Shown here piece by piece: positions 1 through 8,532 of a DNA stretch of 64,000 nucleotides. This DNA is from Azolla caroliniana (taxonomy: Eukaryota; Polypodiophyta). The number at the start of each line of letters is the position of its first letter. The stretch's first letter is position 1. The notes beneath the pieces were generated by a model, which was given only the letters and a program-made list of their open reading frames with translations, made no database searches and was not told the DNA's origin. Where the stretch lies: assembly GCA_043228905.1 (NCBI GenBank), contig JBHGNT010000018.1, positions 16,244,001-16,308,000 of the forward strand, in the 5' to 3' direction. The position numbers and the translations under genes are program-made.

Positions 1-47
1 CTTTGAGGTTTCTCATGGATGATATCCAAGTGAACACCAAGCATAGT
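1..47 (-). pseudogene. hAT-like transposase pseudogene, distal fragment
   Basis: This short piece continues, on the minus strand, the hAT-like reading frame found at 20,498-20,745. Once element A and one copy of its ATAGT target duplication are discounted, the two pieces join in frame (DVT, then MLGVHLDIIHEKPQ). It is therefore the host sequence into which Copia A inserted. The remainder lies off the left edge. Confidence rests on frame continuity and the exact target duplication, not on the short piece alone. Confidence 0.5.
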
Positions 48-302
48 TGAAGCGTAAGTGTATGAGGATTTGTCTTCGTTCATACTCAGAAAACAACACA
101 GAAAGAGAAGCAAAGATATACATAGATTGAAGCTTTAATGGAAGCTCTATTACGTTCTCTGTCTCTCTCTCTCTTAGAGACTCGATATCCGATATATGAT
201 CAAGAAGATTATTCTTTACAACGTTAGGTTATTGCTTATATACTAAGCGGACGAGTTCATACTAGGATACAAAGTGGAGGGAGTCAGCCTTTTATGCCAA
301 CA
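48..302 (-). repeat. Element A 3' LTR
   Basis: This 255-bp LTR matches 20,222-20,497 with substitutions and two small deletions relative to the other copy, one near 60-70 and one near 245. Read on the minus strand it begins TGTTGGCATAAAAGG and ends TTCA. Divergence between the two LTRs fits an old insertion. Confidence 0.88.
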
Positions 303-1133
303 AACTCCCCCGTAAAAGGACTACTCTTTCCTACATGTACACGTGTTTGGGGTTGTCTCCCCTGTAAAATTAGATTACAACACTAATCTAGATTTATGTT
401 ACAAGTCAGTCGACATATAGTCGAGTCGGCATAGGTGAGGTCCATGTCGAGCCTAGCATGGCTCATTATCATGATTGATTCAGTCGACTCTTACCTTCTG
501 CTCCTTATTCGACTTTCTTCTACTCGGTCGCTTGTCGTAGTCCCATCTTTGTCCTTAGTGCTCCGAAGCGTTGATTTGGGAGTGGCTTTGTCAGGCAATT
601 GACAATGTTCACTTTGGTGTCGATCTTCCGGACTTCGAGCTTCTTCTCGGCTGTGAGCTTCTGGATGTGATGATACCGCACCTCAATATGCTTCGTCTTT
701 GCATGATAGACGGGATTGTTGATGAGGTGTATTGCGCTCTTTGCACTTTGTGAGTTGCAATAGATGGTTGGCGCAGGTCGATCGGTTTGGCTTATAGTTG
801 AGAAGTCGACAAACAGTCGATGCAGCTAGATCGCTTCCTTCGCTGCCTCTGATGCTGCTATGTACTCAACTTCTGTGGTCGACAGAGCCGTGCACTCTTG
901 AAGTTTCGACCTCCATGATATCGCACCGCCACCATAGATGAACGTGTAACCCGATGTCGATTCCTGATTGTCCGTATTCCTGGCATAGTCGGAATTTGTT
1001 TAGCTTTCGACTTTGGCTGGGGTTGTCAGTCCAAAAGTCAGCTATGTATCTTCGGTCTCTCTTAGGTACCTGAAGTTGTGCTTGACGGCCTCCCAATGCT
1101 TTTGTCCTGGTTTTGACATGTACCGGCTGACCA
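303..1133 (-). pseudogene. Element A RNase H and 3' region, degraded
   Basis: Minus-strand remnant of the Copia RNase H domain. Recognisable pieces are the YGGGAISWRSKLQ-like segment (about 890-950), the STTEVEYIAASEAAKEAI-like segment (about 825-885) and the tail near 600-750. Frameshifts and stops are present. The polypurine tract is at the minus strand of 303-320. The region is cut at 1,133 by element B. It lines up with the equivalent part of element E (28,669-29,008 and 27,562-27,772). Confidence 0.7.
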
Positions 1134-1553
1134 TGTTACCGGCCGGCAAGGAGTCCAAATTACGGAGTGAAGGAATTAATTAGATATGGTTGTAGATGAG
1201 CATAGTGTGGACGGACGGACTGGAAACGGTATGCCGTTCCAGATCCGGACGGATCCCGAATAGGTGCGAGAGGCACCGTTTTGTACTACGGGCCGGAAAC
1301 CTATTTAAAGGCCCGGACCCCATTGTAATGACAGCGGATAATTAATAGAGATTCTGATGTTTATACTTCTGTCTTGATTTCCGTTCTGTAATTACTGTTA
1401 TATCTTACGCGTGTAATTAACCAAAGCAATCTAATCGTGAAACCTACGTAAGTCGGTGTAATCGTTGAATCTTAATCCTATGCCGTAATCACCCTTTGGT
1501 GAAGTGTCTCCGGGACACCTTGTGTTAGGCCTTGTCCGGCTAAGAGAATAACA
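1134..1553 (+). repeat. Element B 5' LTR
   Basis: A 420-bp LTR beginning TGTTACC and ending AATAACA. A TATA-like TATTTAAAG at 1,302-1,310 is the likely promoter of the genomic RNA. By eye it is base-for-base identical to 10,589-11,008. Confidence 0.95.
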
Positions 1554-1559
1554 CAGTTT

Positions 1560-1577
1560 TGGCGACCACGATTCCTG
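1560..1577 (+). other. Element B primer-binding site
   Basis: TGGCGACCACGATTCCTG begins six bases after the LTR. TGGCGAC-type primer sites are typical of Tat/Ogre-like Gypsy elements, which use tRNAs other than initiator Met. The exact tRNA is not assigned here. Confidence 0.6.
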
Positions 1578-1604
1578 CTTTCTCGCAGCGAACGACGGTA
1601 ATGG

Positions 1605-4600
1605 ATGACTAGACCAACGCACGACTTGGGTACAGACCGAGCTCGACGCCTCGCCGAACGGCAAAGACGGCGTGAGACTTTCCAGCAAGCAGCGCAGGAA
1701 ATTCGCTCGGATCGTTCGTTCTCCAACGAGATCCGGAGAGTCGCGGAGGAATCTCTCCGGTTACGGCAAACTCGCGACCAGGACGACGGAAGCAGTCTAA
1801 GTAGTCTCCGGGAAACCGAACGACTCCTGGAGGCGCTGGCAAGCGGAGAAAACGAGGCAGAAGCCTTTTCAGCCTACGAATCGGATTCCGAAGGGGGATA
1901 CAGCATGCACACGAACTACCGGAGCAGCAACGATACCCCCGGCGGGCCGGAAGACGACGGGTCGGATACCGGGCCGACTCCAGAACCGGAACCGCTCAAC
2001 CAGGGCTATTCGGAACCGCAAACGGAAGCCGTCAACCCACCAACACCGGAAGTGGAAGAAGCAAAGCCACCAACACCAACGAAAGAGCCGGCAAAGGTAC
2101 CGGAAGAAGAGCCGGAAAAAGAACCGGAGAAAGGACCGGCAGAAGAACCGGAAGTGGAACCGGAGAAAGAACCGGAAAAATATCAACAAACGCCACTACA
2201 GCGCGGCTTAATACTGGACGACGACATGCCGTTCCAATACTCAAAGTACCGCGATGATCCGGATGCGGAAGCGCATGTGGATGACTTCGAGCAGACATGG
2301 GAAGCAAATCACACGTCCCAGCGAATGACACCGGAGGAAGAAGAACGCTCGAAGATAGCGGAATTCGGAGTCACGTTGGAGGGACCAGCGACACGATGGC
2401 GGCGGTCGCAGGACCCGGCGACCATCACAACATTTGCAGAATTAAAAGCAAAATTCTTGCATTTTTTCCACAAGGAGGTCGACCAGACGACAATGGTGGG
2501 CCTGTTTTATACGATCCGGCAGGAGGCAGGGGAAAGCATTCCCCAATTCGTCATCCGTTTCCAACGGATGCATAGCCAGCTTGCTCGTGCACCCCCGAAG
2601 GAGGAATTACGGACGATATTTTTAAACGCACTCCGGGAACCGTTACGCACGGTGTGTACGGTGATCGACTTTCGAGGATGCACCATCGATCAGGTCATTG
2701 ACCGGGTCAGAGAAATGGAAAAGACAAGCTCATGGCTTACGCTGGGAACACTGCAACGGGCGTTACCCACCGAGGAAGATCTCCGGTTCCGGCAGGCAAT
2801 TCAATGCACAATCTGCTTGAATGCCGGACACTCGGCAGTAGAGTGCACCATGCGCACTCAGTGTGTGATTTGTCAATCCAAGAGTCATACAACGGACCGG
2901 TGCGAGTATAACCTGTTAAACCGACAAGCACCACCCGTCCGACGGATCGAGCCAAGAAGTAGCCAAGACGAAGATGAAGATCGTTGGCAAAAAATGAACC
3001 GGTACCGACCGGCACAAGATGTCCGGTACGGAGACAGGCAAGAGAATGATGGCCGGTACGGGAATCGGCGTGATAACTACGACCGGTTTGAGCGATCGGA
3101 CCGTTATCGGGAGCCCAACAGACGACACGAGCAATACGACAGAGACCATTCCCCGGGTTACCGAAGGCACCAGGAGGACTACGGCCGATTTTACGATCTA
3201 CCACGACCGGACTACCGAAATAAACATAAGAATAATAAGAAACGTAATTTCAAGAAAGGTGGTCACCCTAGGGACCCGGAACATGGAACCCCAAGGAGCC
3301 AACCGGCACAGAACGCACCACTCACTACGGGACCGACTCCGGCTAACAGCAATGCTGAATCCAGCAATACCCGTAAAGAGTACTGCTACTACTGCAGGCA
3401 GGAAGGCCACTACAGTAACCAGTGCCCGGTAAAGAGCTACGAGAAACGACCAGCAGTTAATATGGTGGTTCCGGAAGTGGCGGATTTACAGCAAGTAACC
3501 ACACGGTCGAAAGGCATGGCCAAAGAGTGGGAAACACAAGAGGCCATACGAAAACAGGCGACGGAATGGGTGAAGGAAGCCAATGAAAAGAACGTCGCGG
3601 ACGCGGAACGGCAAAAGGCAAATAGCATAGGGAGTGCCGGCGGTAGCCACCCAGAAAACGAGACATGGCAAGCACTGCAAGAATGTCAGATCACGTTGCC
3701 GTTAGGAAGACTCTTGCAGCTCGTGCCGCGATTTACGGAAGGGCTAAAAACGGGCATGACAGACGGCATAGCCCCACCGGCACCAGTCCTCTTCTCGAAC
3801 CCGGAGGAGGGACCGACGGTGGTGGACACTAGTAGTCCGGTGATCACAGCTATTGTCAAAGGGCACGAACTTCCCGGCACAGTAATCGATGGAGGTTCCG
3901 GAGTGAACGTAATAAGCCTTCGCACGTGTGATGCCTTGGGTATACATGAATGGGAGCCATGTCCGTTCTGGCTACGGATGGCGGATACGAGCTCTGTACG
4001 GCCGACGGGCTTAATACGGAAATTGGAAGTCACCATAGGAGGCCACACATTTCACATCTCGGCTGTAGTGCTGCAGCTACAGGCGCAAGGCGCGTACCCA
4101 CTGCTGCTGGGCAGACCATGGTTGAAAACAGCACACATCAAGCAAAATTGGCGAAAAAATATGATTACCTTCCGGCGCGGAAAAGCCAAGGTCCGGGTAC
4201 CGACACAACCACGGACGAGCAACGGTAAGGAATGCACACCGCTCTATGCGGAATGTGTGAACATGCTTGAAGGATTGGCAGACGACGAAGAAGCCCAGTA
4301 CTTGGAGGAACATCCGAAGATCGTACCACTCTTCGAGATTGACGTAGCTGAAGCCGTAGCCGCATACTTGCCGCAGCGGGACGACACCGAAGCCGAACCA
4401 GACAAAGATGCGATTCGGGAATTACGGCAAGCACAGGAAGCGTTGGAACGGGAAATGGCCGTTTCCCAACGGGTAAAAGCATCCCAGCTCGACGAAGTGA
4501 ACCTAGGAAGCAAAGACGAATCAAAGCCGGTACACATCGCCAAAGAAATGAAGCCGGAAGATAAAGCGGCGATGATCAAACTTCTCACGGAGTTTCGCGA

Positions 4601-7469
4601 CGTATTCGCCTGGTCATACGAAGACATGCGAGGGCTGGACCCTCAATTATATCAGCATCAGATCCACTTAGGCAAGGACGCGAAACCAGTGGCGCAACGA
4701 CGATACCGAATGAACCCCAACTACGCCGCCAAAGTAAAAGAGGAAATCGACAAACTCCTAAGAGTGGGCTTCATCCGGCCGGTAAAGAAAGCGACGTGGC
4801 TGAGCCCCATCGTCGTCGTCCCCAAGAAGAACGGTAAAATCCGTGTGTGTGTTGATTACAGGAAACTAAATGCCGCCACAATTACGGATGCCTTCCCTCT
4901 TCCGTTTACGGACGGAGTACTGGATGCCGTCGCCGGTCATGAAGTTTATAGCTTTTTAGACGGGTTCAGCGGGTACAATCAAATCCGGATGCACCCGGAC
5001 GACCAGGAAAAGACAGCGTTCGTCACTGAATGGGGGGTGTTTGTGGCCGAAGTCATGATGTTCGGCCTAAAAACGGCACCAGCAACGTTCCAGCGAATCA
5101 TCATGGAGATCTTCGGCGAATACATTCCTGCCTTCATGCAAGTTTTCCTGGATGATTTTGCAGTTTATAGCCGGGGAAAAGACCATTTGCAGCACCTACG
5201 GTTATGCCTTGAAAAGTGTAGGTTATACCGGCTAAGCTTAAACCCAGCAAAATGCATCTTTGGGGTTTCAAGTGGAATATTGCTGGGACACATCGTAAGT
5301 AAGGAGGGCATTGCGGTCGACCCGGACAAAGTAAACGCCATACTAGGGGCACCGGCGCCGAAAACGGCCAAAGCACTAAGCCGATTCCTAGGACAAATCC
5401 GGTGGCACAGCCGGATGCTCCGTCACTTGGCGGACTTGGCGACACCATTACACACCGCGGTACATCGGACACCGTTCCAATGGACGGATACGGAGGATAA
5501 GGCATACAATGCCCTGAAGGTACTTTTATCGCAAGCACCCGTCGTGCAGCCTCCGGATTGGAGCAAGGAATTTCACGTGTTCGTGGACGCGTCCGACATC
5601 GCGATTGGCAGCGCCTTAATGCAGCTTACGGAGCCCAAATGGTACCGGCCGGTATATTACGCCAGCCGGAAGCTGTCCCAAGCGGAGAAGAACTATTCAA
5701 CGACGGAACGGGAGGCCCTCGGCATCATCTACAGTGTCACAAAGTTTCGGCACTACCTATTGGGAAGGAAGTTCTCCTTTCATGTGGATCACTCGGCGCT
5801 TCTGTACTTAGTGTCCAAGGCGTCCCTGACCGGTAAGTTGGCCCGTTGGACCTTGCTGTTGCAGGAGTTCGAGTTCGAGATTTTCCACCGGCCCGGTATC
5901 CAGCATGCTGTAGCAGACTACCTGAGCCGGTTAGAGTCCGGAGAACCAGGCGACGGAGTAGCGGATGAATTCCCGGACGCGGAGTTATTCCGTATCACCC
6001 CGGAAACGGCAGCGGACGACACGGTGGCATCAGAAGATAAATGGCTGACAAACATGCACCAGTTCCTAAGCACGGGCCTGCCACCGGAGGAAATGAACCG
6101 GGACGAGAGGAAACGACTGGCGGTGCAGAGCCGCAATTTCTGTCTGTTACGGGACACTCTCTACCACAAAGGAGCAGATGGAATATGGAGACGGGCAGTC
6201 CGTAGTGACGAGAAAGAAGTAATCTTACGGGAAGCACACTGTGGGGTTGCCGGAGGACACTATGCCGGGGAAGCGACGGCAAGAAAGGTATGGCAGAGCG
6301 GCTTATGGTGGCCCACGACGCTAAAGGACGCCGTCAAATATGCTAAGGAATGTGACCTATGCCAACGAATGGGCCAGCCTACGGAGCAAGCACGGATGCC
6401 ACACCAACCGGTACTTCCACTAGAGCCATTCCAGAAGTGGGGGTTGGATTTTGTCGGACCGTTCAAGCCACCGGCAATGAGAACAGGTAATCGTTATGTC
6501 ATCGTGGCAACGGATTATTGCACGAAATGGGTGGAAGCTAAGGCCCTGAGAGACAACACCGCGTCATCCACAACAAAATTCCTGTACGAGAACATTTGGT
6601 GCCGATATGGATGTCCGATTGAATTGATCAGCGACCAAGGAGGCCACTTCCTCGGCCAGGTAGTGGAAAGCTTAACAACGTTCTATGCCGTAGTCCATAA
6701 AAGAAGCACACCGTATTACCCACAGGCGAACGGGTTAGCAGAGTCCACCAACAAAACGCTGCAGAACATTCTCCGCAAAATTGTCAATGAAAACCGGACG
6801 GACTGGGACACAAAGCTCCATAGTGCGCTATGGGCGTACAGAACGGCATACAAAACGAGTATCCGGACAACGCCGTTCCGGTTAGCATTCGGCTTAGAAG
6901 CGGTCATGCCGGTCGAGTTTCAGGTACCAAGCTTACGGATCCAACTACGGGAACGGCTGAATGAAAAGAAGTCGGAGGAAATACGGCTAGCAGCACTATG
7001 CGAACTGGAGGAGCAACGGCTGGCCAGCATCCTACACATGGAACTGGAGCAACGACGACGGAAAGCGTTCGTTGACCGTCACCGGAAAGGTAATGAGAAG
7101 ATGTTCGAAATCGGAAAGCCGGTGCTAGTATTCCAAACGAGGATGGGCAAGATGCCGGGTAAACTCCGGTCCAGATGGACAGGCCCGTATTGGCTGACAC
7201 GGGAATACAACGGGTCCTATCAGATAGGGACACTTGCCGGGGAAGTACTAGGCAAGTGGGTGAATGGATTTCGACTAAAGCCCTATAAAGGACCGATGCC
7301 AAAGAACCCGTTTATGCAGCTCACCGGCACTATACCAGGAACCTGTCCGGGATCGGTACGGATCAATCCGGAAGAAAAAGACGACGGGGAACCCGTAGTA
7401 GAGACGAAGGAAGACACGGCAACCCGTAAGGAAAACGGTCAGGGTCAGAAGGGACCTACGGATGTGTAA
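1605..7469 (+). CDS. Element B Gag-Pol polyprotein
   Basis: Intact 1,954-residue frame, long for Gypsy gag-pol. The N-terminal 200 residues are acidic and contain Glu-Pro-Glu-Lys repeats. A retrotransposon Gag domain spans about 207-372. Three CCHC zinc knuckles start near 401, 420 and 594. The aspartic protease motif VIDGGSGVNVI is at about 759. Reverse transcriptase covers about 1,015-1,230, with FLDD at about 1,182 in place of the usual YXDD. RNase H begins near 1,323 (FVDAS). Integrase has its HHCC region around 1,545-1,590 and D, D and E near 1,615, 1,676 and 1,714. There is no chromodomain. The ATG at 1,605 is preceded by an overlapping short ATG at 1,601. No frameshift separates gag from pol. 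All catalytic motifs look present, so it may be functional. Confidence 0.95.
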   Translation: MTRPTHDLGTDRARRLAERQRRRETFQQAAQEIRSDRSFSNEIRRVAEESLRLRQTRDQDDGSSLSSLRETERLLEALASGENEAEAFSAYESDSEGGYSMHTNYRSSNDTPGGPEDDGSDTGPTPEPEPLNQGYSEPQTEAVNPPTPEVEEAKPPTPTKEPAKVPEEEPEKEPEKGPAEEPEVEPEKEPEKYQQTPLQRGLILDDDMPFQYSKYRDDPDAEAHVDDFEQTWEANHTSQRMTPEEEERSKIAEFGVTLEGPATRWRRSQDPATITTFAELKAKFLHFFHKEVDQTTMVGLFYTIRQEAGESIPQFVIRFQRMHSQLARAPPKEELRTIFLNALREPLRTVCTVIDFRGCTIDQVIDRVREMEKTSSWLTLGTLQRALPTEEDLRFRQAIQCTICLNAGHSAVECTMRTQCVICQSKSHTTDRCEYNLLNRQAPPVRRIEPRSSQDEDEDRWQKMNRYRPAQDVRYGDRQENDGRYGNRRDNYDRFERSDRYREPNRRHEQYDRDHSPGYRRHQEDYGRFYDLPRPDYRNKHKNNKKRNFKKGGHPRDPEHGTPRSQPAQNAPLTTGPTPANSNAESSNTRKEYCYYCRQEGHYSNQCPVKSYEKRPAVNMVVPEVADLQQVTTRSKGMAKEWETQEAIRKQATEWVKEANEKNVADAERQKANSIGSAGGSHPENETWQALQECQITLPLGRLLQLVPRFTEGLKTGMTDGIAPPAPVLFSNPEEGPTVVDTSSPVITAIVKGHELPGTVIDGGSGVNVISLRTCDALGIHEWEPCPFWLRMADTSSVRPTGLIRKLEVTIGGHTFHISAVVLQLQAQGAYPLLLGRPWLKTAHIKQNWRKNMITFRRGKAKVRVPTQPRTSNGKECTPLYAECVNMLEGLADDEEAQYLEEHPKIVPLFEIDVAEAVAAYLPQRDDTEAEPDKDAIRELRQAQEALEREMAVSQRVKASQLDEVNLGSKDESKPVHIAKEMKPEDKAAMIKLLTEFRDVFAWSYEDMRGLDPQLYQHQIHLGKDAKPVAQRRYRMNPNYAAKVKEEIDKLLRVGFIRPVKKATWLSPIVVVPKKNGKIRVCVDYRKLNAATITDAFPLPFTDGVLDAVAGHEVYSFLDGFSGYNQIRMHPDDQEKTAFVTEWGVFVAEVMMFGLKTAPATFQRIIMEIFGEYIPAFMQVFLDDFAVYSRGKDHLQHLRLCLEKCRLYRLSLNPAKCIFGVSSGILLGHIVSKEGIAVDPDKVNAILGAPAPKTAKALSRFLGQIRWHSRMLRHLADLATPLHTAVHRTPFQWTDTEDKAYNALKVLLSQAPVVQPPDWSKEFHVFVDASDIAIGSALMQLTEPKWYRPVYYASRKLSQAEKNYSTTEREALGIIYSVTKFRHYLLGRKFSFHVDHSALLYLVSKASLTGKLARWTLLLQEFEFEIFHRPGIQHAVADYLSRLESGEPGDGVADEFPDAELFRITPETAADDTVASEDKWLTNMHQFLSTGLPPEEMNRDERKRLAVQSRNFCLLRDTLYHKGADGIWRRAVRSDEKEVILREAHCGVAGGHYAGEATARKVWQSGLWWPTTLKDAVKYAKECDLCQRMGQPTEQARMPHQPVLPLEPFQKWGLDFVGPFKPPAMRTGNRYVIVATDYCTKWVEAKALRDNTASSTTKFLYENIWCRYGCPIELISDQGGHFLGQVVESLTTFYAVVHKRSTPYYPQANGLAESTNKTLQNILRKIVNENRTDWDTKLHSALWAYRTAYKTSIRTTPFRLAFGLEAVMPVEFQVPSLRIQLRERLNEKKSEEIRLAALCELEEQRLASILHMELEQRRRKAFVDRHRKGNEKMFEIGKPVLVFQTRMGKMPGKLRSRWTGPYWLTREYNGSYQIGTLAGEVLGKWVNGFRLKPYKGPMPKNPFMQLTGTIPGTCPGSVRINPEEKDDGEPVVETKEDTATRKENGQGQKGPTDV

Positions 7470-7481
7470 GGTCACACACCG

Positions 7482-7486
7482 TCATT

Positions 7487-7534
<48 letters not shown>

Positions 7535-7537
7535 TAA
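7482..7537 (+). repeat. A36 tract flanked by TCATTAA repeats
   Basis: An uninterrupted run of 36 A residues (7,495-7,530) begins 25 bases after the gag-pol stop codon. TCATTAA occurs on both sides (7,482-7,488 and 7,531-7,537). It may be a slippage-prone linker or a retroposed poly(A) tail with a short target duplication. The run length could also be affected by sequencing error. Confidence 0.7.
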
Positions 7538-7641
7538 TAATCGAGGTATGAACGGGTGTGAAAGCGAGGCGCGAAAAGGTACGTAGTGGGCATTTAAGAG
7601 ACGCCACGCTACTTAATACTAAATTGGTACACGACGTGTGC

Positions 7642-8532
7642 ATGCTCGAAAAAGGCGCCAAAACGCACAAAGAAGAAGCAGAACGCATGGAGACCTTTTC
7701 ATTTCGCGAGCCAAGAAGCACAGAAGCACCAAGACAGTGGAAGCTGAGCAAACGCGAACCTGCACGCAGAGAACCCCCACGCTCAGAACGCTCTCTCTCT
7801 CGCTCTCACTCTCATCACCACTCTACCTCGCCATCTTCCCTCGACCTTGAAGCAGACATGGAACCACAAACGCTGTCGGAAGCGGCCAGAAAATGGTTCA
7901 GGCAAAACGGACTGGAGGGGTTCTTGGCCATCATGGAGGCACCGCCGCACAGAGAAGCCGACCGGGTCATCAAGGAGCTCGCCACAGAGGTCATCACCGA
8001 GGAAGCGATCCGCGCGCTAACAGGCCTTCCGGAGGGAGGAATCTTTCAGATCGATAACCCAACCTCGGAGCAACTCACCCGATATTTCGGTGAGTACTCT
8101 GTTGCCGGCAAAGGCTATCGGACGCAGGGCGGCGAAGATCCGCTATTCAGGGAGATAGCTCGAGTGCTCCATGAGTACGGTCACGTGTACCCCCGACCCC
8201 CTGTCATGCCAAAAAATCGGGCAGGGATGATCATAGCCACCTATGAAGGGGTCAAGGTGGACTGGCCGGTGTTGATTGCAGACGGGTTGTGCATGGCAAT
8301 CGACATGGTACGAGGGAAGGACGGCAAGGAGGGCCGGAAGCTGTGGCACGCCGTAGCTCAATGGATAACATTGCTCGTGCCGCCGGTCGAGACCGTCCAG
8401 CCAAAGAAGCGGCCAAGAGTATCGGAAGGAAGCACCTCGAAGCCGGCGTCCAAACGACAGCAGCTGCTGGCGTCGAAGGCGACGAAAGGGAAGAAACGGG
8501 CCCCAGAACCGGAGGAGGTGTCACCGGTCTGA
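7642..8532 (+). CDS. Element B extra ORF, N-terminal part (to TGA)
   Basis: A 296-residue frame from the first ATG at 7,642, with later in-frame ATGs at 7,687 and 7,858. The start at 7,858 (MEPQTLSEAARKWFRQNGL) precedes a compact folded-looking region of about 190 residues with conserved-looking YFGEYSVAGKGYR and HEYGHVYPRPPVMPK segments. It then becomes basic (KRPRVSEG, KRQQLL). It vaguely resembles plant transposon-associated accessory domains, but I cannot name a family. The frame stops at TGA 8,530-8,532 and continues open in the same frame to 10,536. The two parts were probably one gene, or are joined by readthrough. Confidence 0.65.
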   Translation: MLEKGAKTHKEEAERMETFSFREPRSTEAPRQWKLSKREPARREPPRSERSLSRSHSHHHSTSPSSLDLEADMEPQTLSEAARKWFRQNGLEGFLAIMEAPPHREADRVIKELATEVITEEAIRALTGLPEGGIFQIDNPTSEQLTRYFGEYSVAGKGYRTQGGEDPLFREIARVLHEYGHVYPRPPVMPKNRAGMIIATYEGVKVDWPVLIADGLCMAIDMVRGKDGKEGRKLWHAVAQWITLLVPPVETVQPKKRPRVSEGSTSKPASKRQQLLASKATKGKKRAPEPEEVSPV

